Of a stretch of DNA of 5,282 nt, positions 1 through 5,282 are shown in pieces (positions within the stretch are counted from its first letter, which is position 1; each line of letters begins with the position of its first letter). The notes under the pieces were generated by a model that worked only from the letters and a program-made list of their open reading frames with translations, did not search any database and was not told where the DNA came from. The DNA comes from Candidatus Mesolinea sp. UBA5823. Its GTDB lineage: Bacteria > Chloroflexota > Anaerolineae > Anaerolineales > Anaerolineaceae. A program made the translations under genes and the position numbers. The DNA lies in contig DICP01000092.1 of assembly GCA_002417685.1 (NCBI GenBank), positions 17,186 through 22,467 on the forward strand. The letters are read 5' to 3'.

Positions 1-812
1 GGTTGGCAAACAGGGCAGAAGTGTGTACTGCGCTGCCCGACCACGATGCGTTGAATGGGTGTTCCGCAGCGCGGGCAAGGGCTGCCGGTGCGCTTATACA
101 CCTGGAAATGATTCTGAAAATCCCCGCCACGGTAAACCCAATCGATGCTGGCACCCTTTGCAAGGATGCCTTGTTGGAGCACTTCACGAATCGCTGCTAA
201 TAACCGCTCAGCTTCGGGTTGGGTGAGGGTATCACTGCGACGCAAAGGGTGAATACCGGCAGAAAAGAGAGCTTCATCGGTGTAAATATTGCCTAAGCCG
301 GCAAGAAAGCGCTGATCCATCAGCAGCGGCTTGATCTGGCGAGAGCGGACTTGCAGCATAGCATGGAACTTATCCGGGGTAAGATCTGCGTCGAGGGGCT
401 CGGATCCGATGCCGGAAAGCACCTTTTGGGGATCTTCAGTCAGCCAGGCGCGCCCAAATTTGCGTGTGTCGTTGAAGACTAACTTCCAGCCTGAATTAAA
501 GTTGAGTTGGAGCCGGTCATGCTTTTGGTTTGGTTCGCCTGCTGGTAACATGCGCAAATCTCCGCTCATGCGCAAATGAAAAATCAGTGTCCCGTGGTCC
601 AGGTTGATGAGCAAGAATTTTCCCCGCCGGCTCAGATTGACTATCTCGCGTTGTTGAAGCCCTTGAATAAACTGCACTGGGTCAGGGCTGGCAACTGCTT
701 TTGGCCAAAACAAATCTACTGAGGTGATGCGCTGATGCACAAGTGAGGGAACCCCACCGCTGCCTGAAATTAATCCTCGACGGATGGTTTCCACTTCGGG
801 GAGTTCAGGCAT
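1..812 (-). CDS. mutM: Formamidopyrimidine-DNA glycosylase (Fpg/MutM), 3' end off window
   Basis: Bifunctional base-excision repair enzyme that removes oxidised purines such as 8-oxoguanine and formamidopyrimidines and nicks the abasic site. The frame opens with MPELPEVETIRRGL: Pro2 is the catalytic Schiff-base nucleophile after Met removal and Glu3 the catalytic acid. RRGKFLL gives the beta-hairpin lysine (Lys65). HLRMSG and NDTRKFGR supply the void-filling triad Met82, Arg117, Phe119. GLGNIYTDEALF (172-183) is the helix-two-turn-helix with the DNA-binding Asn175. The C-terminal zinc finger has Cys246, Cys249, Cys266 and Cys269, with the conserved Arg261 in its hairpin. All 270 visible codons are open. 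The family is usually about 270-280 residues, so the stop should lie a few codons past position 1. An AAGGA at 820-824, 7 bases upstream, supports the start. It lies 18 bases after prs and is probably co-transcribed. The zinc finger and PELPEVE start favour MutM over the plant-type or Nei (endonuclease VIII) branches. Confidence 0.97.
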   Translation of the reverse strand, partial: MPELPEVETIRRGLISGSGGVPSLVHQRITSVDLFWPKAVASPDPVQFIQGLQQREIVNLSRRGKFLLINLDHGTLIFHLRMSGDLRMLPAGEPNQKHDRLQLNFNSGWKLVFNDTRKFGRAWLTEDPQKVLSGIGSEPLDADLTPDKFHAMLQVRSRQIKPLLMDQRFLAGLGNIYTDEALFSAGIHPLRRSDTLTQPEAERLLAAIREVLQQGILAKGASIDWVYRGGDFQNHFQVYKRTGSPCPRCGTPIQRIVVGQRSTHFCPVCQ

Positions 813-830
813 TTCTGTTTCCTTTCAGCT

Positions 831-1820
831 TCACTCATTAAACATTGCCCCCACGCTTCTGCCTTCGTTAGCGCGGCGGATCACTTCACCAATCAAAGGT
901 CCAATGGTCAGGATAGTAAGCCTGCCGCCAAAAAGCGCTTGTTTCTCTGGCGGGATAGGGATGGTGTTAGTAGTGATAAATTGTTTTACGGGTAGAGCAG
1001 TTAAACGTTCTACGGCATTGGTAGAAAGGATGGGATGCACGAAAACCATGTAGATATTTTCTGCACCATTATCCTTGGCGAGCATGGCTGCTTCAGCCAT
1101 CGAGCCACCCGTGTCGACCTCGTCATCTATCAAAATTACATCGTGATGGGAGATATCACCAATGATCGTTAAGGCTTCGGACTTATCGCGGTTGCCATGG
1201 CGCCGTTTTTCAATGAACGCCAGCGGGATATTTAGAGCCTCAGCATAACGACGTCCGCGCTTGGCAAAGCCTAAGTCTGCGGTAAGCATTACAGGATTGT
1301 TCATCGAGGGCAGCATATCCAACAGATATGGCTTAATGATGTGATAACCAGATAACACATCTCCAGGGATGGAGAAGAAGCCTTGGATCTGACCGGCGTG
1401 TAAATCCATCGTGATATAGCGGTCAGCACCTGCTATTTGGATCATATCCGCAACCAAACGGGCTGTGATGGGTACGCGTGGCTGATCTTTGCGGTCAGAG
1501 CGGCCGTAACACATATAAGGTACTACCACCGTAATGCGCCCGGCAGAGTCCAAACGTAAGGTTTGGGTCATGATCAACAGTTCCATAAGGTTGCGGTGCA
1601 CTGGTATCGAGGTTGTTTGGATAATATAGCAATCCTGCCCGCGAACAGAGGTATGTAACCTCACAAATAAATTTTCGTTGGTAAATTCGATTACATCTCT
1701 ACCGCAGAGCGGAACATCGAGGTAATTGGATACCTCCTGAGAGAGCTCTGGGGAGGCAGTGCCTGCAAACAAGCGAATATTGCCATAGAGGAGGTCATGC
1801 CGCATGTGGGGAGAAGTCAT
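831..1820 (-). CDS. prs: Ribose-phosphate pyrophosphokinase (PRPP synthase)
   Basis: Cytosolic enzyme transferring pyrophosphate from ATP to ribose 5-phosphate to make PRPP, the precursor of purines, pyrimidines, NAD, histidine and tryptophan. At 329 residues it is about 10-15 longer than typical bacterial Prs (about 315), mostly from a short N-terminal extension before RLFAG. Visible landmarks are PYMCYGRSDRKDQPR (101-115, ATP site), DLHAGQIQGFF (139-149, metal/ATP site with His141), the flexible-loop start EKRR with Lys205 and Arg207 (equivalent to the catalytic Lys/Arg of the Bacillus enzyme), and the PRPP loop VILIDDEVDTGGS (228-240) with Asp232/Asp233. The C-terminus ends in the usual form, GPLIGEVIRRANE...SVGAMF. 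The segment before the flexible loop, DLGFAKRGRR (182-191), differs from the common D-x-GGVxRAR form. It starts 1 base after the acetyltransferase stop, which implies translational coupling. A second ATG at codon 6 has no ribosome binding site. Full length and catalytic residues support an active enzyme. Confidence 0.96.
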   Translation of the reverse strand: MTSPHMRHDLLYGNIRLFAGTASPELSQEVSNYLDVPLCGRDVIEFTNENLFVRLHTSVRGQDCYIIQTTSIPVHRNLMELLIMTQTLRLDSAGRITVVVPYMCYGRSDRKDQPRVPITARLVADMIQIAGADRYITMDLHAGQIQGFFSIPGDVLSGYHIIKPYLLDMLPSMNNPVMLTADLGFAKRGRRYAEALNIPLAFIEKRRHGNRDKSEALTIIGDISHHDVILIDDEVDTGGSMAEAAMLAKDNGAENIYMVFVHPILSTNAVERLTALPVKQFITTNTIPIPPEKQALFGGRLTILTIGPLIGEVIRRANEGRSVGAMFNE

Positions 1821-1821
1821 A

Positions 1822-2406
1822 CTAATCGCCTTTCGTTGTTGATGATATTTGGTCCCATTCCTGGCGGAGGATACTCATCAGTTTAACATCCAGGTAGCGT
1901 CCGCCTTGATAATGTCCTTCTCTAAATACACCTTCGTGCCTGAAACCTGCTTTTTCATAAGCGCGAATTCCGCGTGGGTTGGTGGGGTAAACCTGCAGCC
2001 AAATGCGGTGCAGGTTCAACGTTTCGAAACCATGGCGCAGCATCGTTTGCATTGTTTCTGTGCCGTAACCCTTGTTCCAATAATATTTCTCGCCGATCAT
2101 GATGCCAATTTCGGCACAGCGGTCTATCTCCATAATTGAGATGAACGAGGTGTTGCCAATGGGCAGCCATTGCGGTTCTCCATCGGGTTCCAGCGGTGGC
2201 AGTTTGATGTCAATAACATAGACATGCTCTGCCTCAGGCCGTTTGAGCATATTTTCATACCAGATTTCCTCTTCTGCCTGAGCCATCGGGAGACGCAGCA
2301 TCAGATTTTCGGTTACTTCTGGATCGCTAATCCACTTGACGAAGAGAGGAATATCGCTGCGCTCAGCAGCGCGTAATCTTAGGCGTTCACTATAAAGATT
2401 AGGCAT
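1822..2406 (-). CDS. GNAT-family N-acetyltransferase, RimJ/RimL-like
   Basis: Acetyl-CoA-dependent N-acetyltransferase of the Acetyltransf_3 (RimJ/RimL-like) group, 194 residues, a normal length for that group. The N-terminal strand with ERLRLRAAERSD (7-18) is the typical opening. The core motif A begins at AEIGIMIGEKYYWNKGYGTE (98-117), whose NKGYGT part (111-116) is the acetyl-CoA pyrophosphate-binding loop. LHRIWLQVYPTNPRGIRAYE (132-151) and KAGFRHEGVFREG (152-164) form the C-terminal motif B region, with Asn143 and Tyr150 at positions commonly conserved in the fold. There is no signal peptide or membrane segment, so it is cytosolic. The substrate cannot be read from sequence: relatives acetylate ribosomal protein N-termini, polyamines, aminoglycosides or other small amines. 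It lies 9 bases after aspS, has an AAGGA (2413-2417) overlapping the aspS stop, and is 1 base before prs, so it is an integral member of this operon. The residue stretch 68-82, rich in proline, is a probable surface loop. Family assignment is secure; function is open. Confidence 0.9.
   Translation of the reverse strand: MPNLYSERLRLRAAERSDIPLFVKWISDPEVTENLMLRLPMAQAEEEIWYENMLKRPEAEHVYVIDIKLPPLEPDGEPQWLPIGNTSFISIMEIDRCAEIGIMIGEKYYWNKGYGTETMQTMLRHGFETLNLHRIWLQVYPTNPRGIRAYEKAGFRHEGVFREGHYQGGRYLDVKLMSILRQEWDQISSTTKGD
1829..1833 (-). promoter_or_regulatory. Ribosome binding site of prs
   Basis: AAAGG in the last codons of the acetyltransferase gene, 8 bases before the prs ATG at 1820. No comparable purine run precedes the in-frame ATG five codons later, so this site decides the start in favour of the upstream ATG. 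Because the site is inside the preceding gene and the gap is 1 base, coupled translation is likely. Confidence 0.7.
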
Positions 2407-2415
2407 AGCGTTTCC

Positions 2416-3735
2416 TTATGGGCGTAAGCGGTTTGGACCTCTGAAGAGGTACACTGCCTCGCGAATATTGGGCAAATCCATCATAATCATCAATAGCCGG
2501 CTAAGCCCGAGCCCGAAGCCTCCATGCGGAGGGCAGCCATAACGGAAGAAGTTCAGGTAATCCTGAATGGGTTCCAGGGACAAGCCTTTTTGCTGCGCCT
2601 GGGAAGCTAACACCTCGTAGCGGTGCTCACGCTGGGCGCCGGTGGTTATCTCTAACCCCTTGCCTAAGAGGTCAAAGCTTTTGGTAAGTGAGGGGTTATC
2701 TTCGTGCAGCATGTGGTAAAACGGACGGACGCTAAAGGGCCAATCTGTAACAAATACAAAGTCGTGATTGTAGGTGTCTTTGATGTATTTTCCGAGCGCG
2801 CGCTCAGCGCCTGGGTCCAGATCGCCTTTTTGCTCGGGGGGCAAAGCGTAATTCTGATCCTTGAGGATTTGATATGCTTCTGCCATGCTCAGACGGGGGA
2901 AAGGTAAACTAGGAACTGTCAGCTCTGTGCCAAATTGCTCCTTGATCTGCTCGCCATGTTTTTCTTGAACGGCAGCATAGCAGTAAGCTAACCAGTTTTC
3001 TATAAAGACCATCACATCCTCGTGGCTCTCAATCCAGGAGATTTCCATATCCACGCCGGTAAATTCGGTCATATGGCGCGAGGTGAAGGATGGATCAGCG
3101 CGGAAAACCGGCCCGATTTCAAAAACGCGCTCGAAGCCAGCTGCCATTGCCATCTGCTTATAAAATTGCGGGGATTGGGCTAAATAAGCCGTGGTTTCGA
3201 AATACTTCAAACTAAAGAGCTCTGCGCCGCTTTCGCTGGCAGCGCCTAAGATCTTGGGCGAGTGCATCTCAATAAAATCGTGCCCGAGCCAATAGGCACG
3301 CATGGCAGCTTCTAGCGTGGTTTGCACCTCGAAGATGAGACGGTTGCGCTCCCGGCGTAAATCCAGATAACGCCAATCTAAGCGAAAATCCTGATCCGGA
3401 AGGACTTCACCGAAAGGATCGAAGGGGAGCGGCGTCTCGGCTAAACCTTCCACTTTCAAGTCCTCAAGCTGGATTTCTAACCCACCCAAGCGTACGACTT
3501 CGTTGGCAACTACTTTTCCGACGATGGTCAGCGCTGATTCAGTGCCTAACTTGGAGATTGTTTCAGCTAGCTCTGGGTTGCCTTTTTTCCAATGCGCGAC
3601 TTGCACCAAGCCGGTTTTATCGCGCAGTACAAGGAATTGCATGCTTTTTTGATCACGCAGAGTCTGTAGCCAACCCTGCACTTTAACCTCCTCACCGATG
3701 TGGCGAGGAAGGTCTTTAATTAATGTTCGTTGCAT
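2416..3735 (-). CDS. aspS: Aspartyl-tRNA synthetase, archaeal/eukaryotic type, probably aspartate--tRNA(Asp/Asn) ligase
   Basis: Class IIb aminoacyl-tRNA synthetase charging tRNA with aspartate. The N-terminal OB-fold anticodon-binding domain spans about 15-100 (VKVQGWLQTLRD...). The hinge TPLPFDPFGEVLPDQDFRLDWRYLDLRR (101-128) leads into the catalytic domain. Motif 1 is around FIEMHSPKI (154-162), followed by SESGAELF (167-174) and QSPQFYKQ (187-194) lining the aspartate pocket. Motif 2 is FEIGPVFRADPSFTSRHMTEF (205-225) with Arg212. Motif 3 is GFGLGLSRLLM (406-416) with Arg413. At 439 residues and without the GAD insertion domain it is the short archaeal form, not the roughly 590-residue bacterial AspRS. 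The RHMTEF block and the RLRP terminus favour AspRS over AsnRS. In archaeal AspRS a Trp in the OB fold favours tRNA(Asp) and a His relaxes specificity; the matching position here appears to be Gln24. A non-discriminating enzyme working with GatCAB is possible but unproven. The start is supported by GGAG 6 bases upstream. Confidence 0.95.
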   Translation of the reverse strand: MQRTLIKDLPRHIGEEVKVQGWLQTLRDQKSMQFLVLRDKTGLVQVAHWKKGNPELAETISKLGTESALTIVGKVVANEVVRLGGLEIQLEDLKVEGLAETPLPFDPFGEVLPDQDFRLDWRYLDLRRERNRLIFEVQTTLEAAMRAYWLGHDFIEMHSPKILGAASESGAELFSLKYFETTAYLAQSPQFYKQMAMAAGFERVFEIGPVFRADPSFTSRHMTEFTGVDMEISWIESHEDVMVFIENWLAYCYAAVQEKHGEQIKEQFGTELTVPSLPFPRLSMAEAYQILKDQNYALPPEQKGDLDPGAERALGKYIKDTYNHDFVFVTDWPFSVRPFYHMLHEDNPSLTKSFDLLGKGLEITTGAQREHRYEVLASQAQQKGLSLEPIQDYLNFFRYGCPPHGGFGLGLSRLLMIMMDLPNIREAVYLFRGPNRLRP

Positions 3736-3741
3736 AAATGG

Positions 3742-3745
3742 CTCC
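3742..3745 (-). promoter_or_regulatory. Ribosome binding site of aspS
   Basis: GGAG placed 6 bases before the ATG at 3735. It fixes the aspS start at the methionine preceding QRTLIKDL, which also matches the usual family N-terminus. Confidence 0.7.
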
Positions 3746-3769
3746 GATTATTCCTAAATCTTTTATTTT

Positions 3770-3775
3770 ATTATA
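3770..3775 (-). promoter_or_regulatory. Possible -10 element of an aspS-operon promoter
   Basis: A perfect TATAAT on the minus strand, 34 bases upstream of the aspS ATG, in the only substantial intergenic gap of the window. This is where a promoter for aspS–GNAT–prs–mutM would be expected. No good TTGACA-like hexamer sits 16-18 bases upstream, and the region is AT-rich, so a chance match is quite possible. A weaker alternative is TTGTTC, 17 bases, TATCTT further upstream (about 3819-3847). Confidence 0.35.
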
Positions 3776-3776
3776 C

Positions 3777-3837
3777 CCTGCAGAGATGTTAATTAGGGGA
3801 ACCCCACATCTCTTTTTTAAGATACCTGCAGGATGTT
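3777..3837. repeat. Imperfect direct repeat flanking a nested inverted repeat
   Basis: On the plus strand CCTGCAGAGATGTT (3777-3790) recurs as CCTGCAGGATGTT (3825-3837), differing by one missing base. Between them lies ACATCTCT (3806-3813), complementary to AGAGATGT of the first copy and, in its ACATC part, to GATGT of the second. GGGG-AA-CCCC (3796-3805) is nested inside. The repeat units also carry the palindrome CTGCAG. The spacer can therefore fold in two mutually exclusive ways on either strand. It could be an operator pair, a regulatory leader or a terminator remnant; the sequence alone does not decide. Confidence 0.6.
3782..3818 (+). terminator. Terminator-like hairpin reading on the plus strand
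   Basis: AGAGATGT (3782-3789) pairs perfectly with ACATCTCT (3806-3813). A GGG/CCC inner stem lies within the loop, a 6-base TAATTA bulge sits on the 5' side, and a run of six T (3813-3818) follows. This is the form of an intrinsic terminator for rightward transcription. Every gene seen is leftward, and on the minus strand the hairpin is followed by GCAGGG rather than a T-run. It could stop antisense transcripts coming out of aspS or be a structure with another role. The stem is only moderately strong. Confidence 0.4.
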
Positions 3838-3870
3838 TTTTGAACAACAGACAGGTGTACTTCGTATGGA

Positions 3871-4884
3871 TTATAACCATTGGATTGTCCGTAAAAGGTA
3901 TTGGGCTGCAGATTCTGGCGACAATTTGCGTTCCACTACAGATTGCAGGGTTGCTTCAAAAAGTTCTGGGGTTATTTTTGCCTTCCAGAAATCCATCAGG
4001 TTCTGGGTGATGGCGCGTTGAATAGCTTTTTGTAATGCTTGACGCTCTTTCACTTGCCAAGTGCCGCTTTCCAAAAGAAATTTCCGGTGCGCTTGAATGA
4101 CTCCAAGCAGATCTTCAATGCCTTGCGATTCAATCGCGATGGTTTTGAGCACCGGAGGAACCCAGGGATGGGTAGTTTTTTCCGAGGCTTCTTTCACAGC
4201 GCTTTCGGGAGCATGGTGACCCGCTGCCCCCGAACGGGCATAGCCCATTTCAAGCATAGCTTGAAGATAGCGTACGCTCTGGTCTGCGCCAGGGCGGTCG
4301 GCTTTATTGACGACCAAGATGTCTGCAATCTCCAAAATGCCGGCTTTAATGGCTTGAATTTCATCACCAGTTCCAGGGGTATCAACGACGATGGTTGTAT
4401 GGGCTAAGTTAACTACTTCCACTTCTGCTTGGCCGGCGCCAACCGTTTCAATAAGGATGATATCGTAACCAGCAGCGTCAAATACCTGGCTAAAAGCCTC
4501 TGTGGCAGCCGCCAAGCCACCTAAAGCACCGCGTGTAGCCATCGAGCGGATGAAAACGCCCGGATCTTGCTGTAAATCGGGCATACGAACGCGGTCACCA
4601 AGGAGCGCGCCACCGCTAAAGGGGCTGGTGGGGTCTACCGCAATGATAGCGACTTTAGGAGCATCGGGTTGGCGGCGCAGCTGTCGCGTAAGTGCATTGA
4701 CTAAGCTGCTCTTGCCAGCACCGGGCGCTCCGGTTATGCCGATTTTGTGGGCTCTGCCGGTAAAAGGAAAGAGAGCTTCTAGAGCTTGCTTGCCAGCTTC
4801 ACTTTGAGACTCAACTTGGCTTAAAATGCGGGAAAGGGTAAGGCGGTCACCCCTTATAAGAGTTTCGACCTGTTCGGCGTTCAT
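3871..4884 (-). CDS. meaB: Methylmalonyl-CoA mutase-associated GTPase MeaB (ArgK family)
   Basis: SIMIBI-class P-loop GTPase that gates adenosylcobalamin delivery to, and protects, methylmalonyl-CoA mutase. It was historically annotated as the ArgK transport kinase. It has 337 residues, a normal length. Visible motifs are Walker A GAPGAGKSS (52-60), VDPTSPFSGGALLGDRVRM (83-101) with Asp84 and the switch I-type element, RSMATRGALGG (113-123), the Walker B/switch II segment IETVGAGQAEVE (145-156), TPGTGDEIQAIKAG (169-182), and the guanine-specificity motif NKAD (193-196). A polar linker at about 208-230 precedes the helical C-terminal dimerisation arm. The ATG overlaps the upstream mutase-subunit stop in an ATGA (4881-4884). 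There is only a weak AGG close to the ATG, so initiation probably depends on coupling. The adjacency argues for a mutase chaperone rather than HypB or another related GTPase. No hairpin with a T-run follows the stop on this strand. Confidence 0.96.
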   Translation of the reverse strand: MNAEQVETLIRGDRLTLSRILSQVESQSEAGKQALEALFPFTGRAHKIGITGAPGAGKSSLVNALTRQLRRQPDAPKVAIIAVDPTSPFSGGALLGDRVRMPDLQQDPGVFIRSMATRGALGGLAAATEAFSQVFDAAGYDIILIETVGAGQAEVEVVNLAHTTIVVDTPGTGDEIQAIKAGILEIADILVVNKADRPGADQSVRYLQAMLEMGYARSGAAGHHAPESAVKEASEKTTHPWVPPVLKTIAIESQGIEDLLGVIQAHRKFLLESGTWQVKERQALQKAIQRAITQNLMDFWKAKITPELFEATLQSVVERKLSPESAAQYLLRTIQWL

Positions 4885-5282
4885 GCCTGTTGGTGTTCAG
4901 CCATGGCGGCACGGATATCCTGGCAAACTTCGCGGGTATCGGTTCCGGGACCGTAGACTTTTTTCACACCTGCTTGCAGCAGACCGGGAATATCTGCTTG
5001 CGGGATGATGCCGCCAACAAAAATAAACACGTTGCCTTTGCCGACCTCGCGCAGTTTTTGGATAACTTGCGGGACCAATACGTTGTGTGCGCCGGAAAGG
5101 ATCGATAGCCCGACGACGTCAACATCTTCTTGCAAGGCGGCTTCGGCAATCATTTGTGGGGTTTGGCGCAGGCCGGTGTATATCACCTCCATGCCGTCAT
5201 CGCGCAATGCGCGCGCAATCACTTTGGCGCCGCGGTCATGTCCATCCAGACCGGGCTTGGCAATCAAAACGCGAATCTTTTT
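4881..5282 (-). CDS. Methylmalonyl-CoA mutase, cobalamin-binding (C-terminal) subunit, 5' end off window
   Basis: B12-binding domain of an adenosylcobalamin-dependent acyl-CoA mutase, which interconverts (R)-methylmalonyl-CoA and succinyl-CoA when joined to a separate catalytic TIM-barrel subunit. The frame is open from the window edge (KKIRVLIAKPG...), with 133 residues visible. A TTG at 5267 is internal to the conserved first strand and is not the start. The DxHxxG signature is GLDGHDRG (visible residues 11-18), with His15 the lower axial cobalt ligand. SILSGAH supplies the second B12-binding element and FVGGIIP the GG motif. YGPGTDTREV is the typical end region. At roughly 135-140 residues this looks like a stand-alone domain rather than the end of a fused roughly 700-residue mutase, because the conserved first strand begins right at the window edge. 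A fused form cannot be excluded without upstream sequence. The 4-base overlap with meaB supports mutase over methyltransferase or glutamate mutase. Isobutyryl-CoA or ethylmalonyl-CoA mutase small subunits remain alternatives. Confidence 0.9.
   Translation of the reverse strand, partial: KKIRVLIAKPGLDGHDRGAKVIARALRDDGMEVIYTGLRQTPQMIAEAALQEDVDVVGLSILSGAHNVLVPQVIQKLREVGKGNVFIFVGGIIPQADIPGLLQAGVKKVYGPGTDTREVCQDIRAAMAEHQQA

Noticed and set aside
3..226. Short plus-strand frames at the left edge
   Set aside because: They are antisense to the mutM zinc-finger region, whose Cys pattern is unmistakable on the minus strand.
3736..3870. T-box riboswitch upstream of aspS
   Set aside because: I looked for the AGGGTGGNACCGCG-type conserved segment and for a terminator before aspS on the minus strand; neither is present, and the spacer is short for a T-box leader.
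3738..4010. Plus-strand open frame running from the meaB–aspS spacer into meaB
   Set aside because: It overlaps the 3' end of meaB in antisense, has no recognisable domain, crosses the hairpin region and lacks a convincing ribosome binding site.
4039..4407. Plus-strand open frame of 122 codons opposite meaB
   Set aside because: It lies wholly antisense to well-conserved MeaB motifs, including NKAD, and its translation has no family resemblance; it is a shadow of the real gene.
3871..4884. Older annotation as an arginine/ornithine transport kinase (ArgK)
   Set aside because: The overlap with a methylmalonyl-CoA mutase B12 subunit and the full set of G-protein motifs fit MeaB.
5265..5267. TTG as the start codon of the B12-binding subunit
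   Set aside because: It falls inside the conserved first strand (KIRVLIAKPG) and the frame stays open to the window edge, so the true start is outside the window.

Overview
This window carries a compact run of six genes, all on the minus strand, from a bacterium. Gene content and protein style suggest the Chloroflexota, probably an Anaerolineae-like lineage. The clues are a stand-alone B12-binding mutase subunit next to MeaB, an archaeal-type aspartyl-tRNA synthetase, and a tight aspS–acetyltransferase–prs–mutM cluster. This placement is an inference from recognised protein families, not from a marker gene, and could be wrong at class level. Base composition is fairly even along the window, with no visible sign of recent transfer.

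Reading in the direction of transcription (high to low coordinates), the window opens inside the cobalamin-binding subunit of methylmalonyl-CoA mutase (5282-4881, 5' end outside the window). This overlaps by 4 bases with meaB (4884-3871), the G-protein chaperone of that mutase. The pair belongs to propionate/succinate (methylmalonyl-CoA) metabolism. A 135-base intergenic stretch (3870-3736) follows. It is AT-rich and structured: it has a -10-like TATAAT, a clear Shine-Dalgarno, an imperfect direct repeat, and a hairpin that looks like an intrinsic terminator only when read on the plus strand.

The second cluster is aspS (3735-2416, archaeal-type and possibly non-discriminating aspartyl-tRNA synthetase), a RimJ/RimL-like GNAT acetyltransferase (2406-1822), prs (1820-831, ribose-phosphate pyrophosphokinase) and mutM (812 to beyond position 1, formamidopyrimidine-DNA glycosylase). 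The gaps are 9, 1 and 18 bases, each with a recognisable ribosome binding site, so these four are very probably one operon. The mutM frame is open to the window edge, so an ORF search requiring a stop codon would miss it, but it is complete through all four zinc-finger cysteines.

Apart from the 135-base spacer there is no substantial non-coding DNA. I see no RNA gene, CRISPR array or mobile element. The genes are housekeeping or central metabolism. I found no convincing sign of a new multi-gene system. The points most worth a second look are the spacer structure and the unusual residues in the synthetase.
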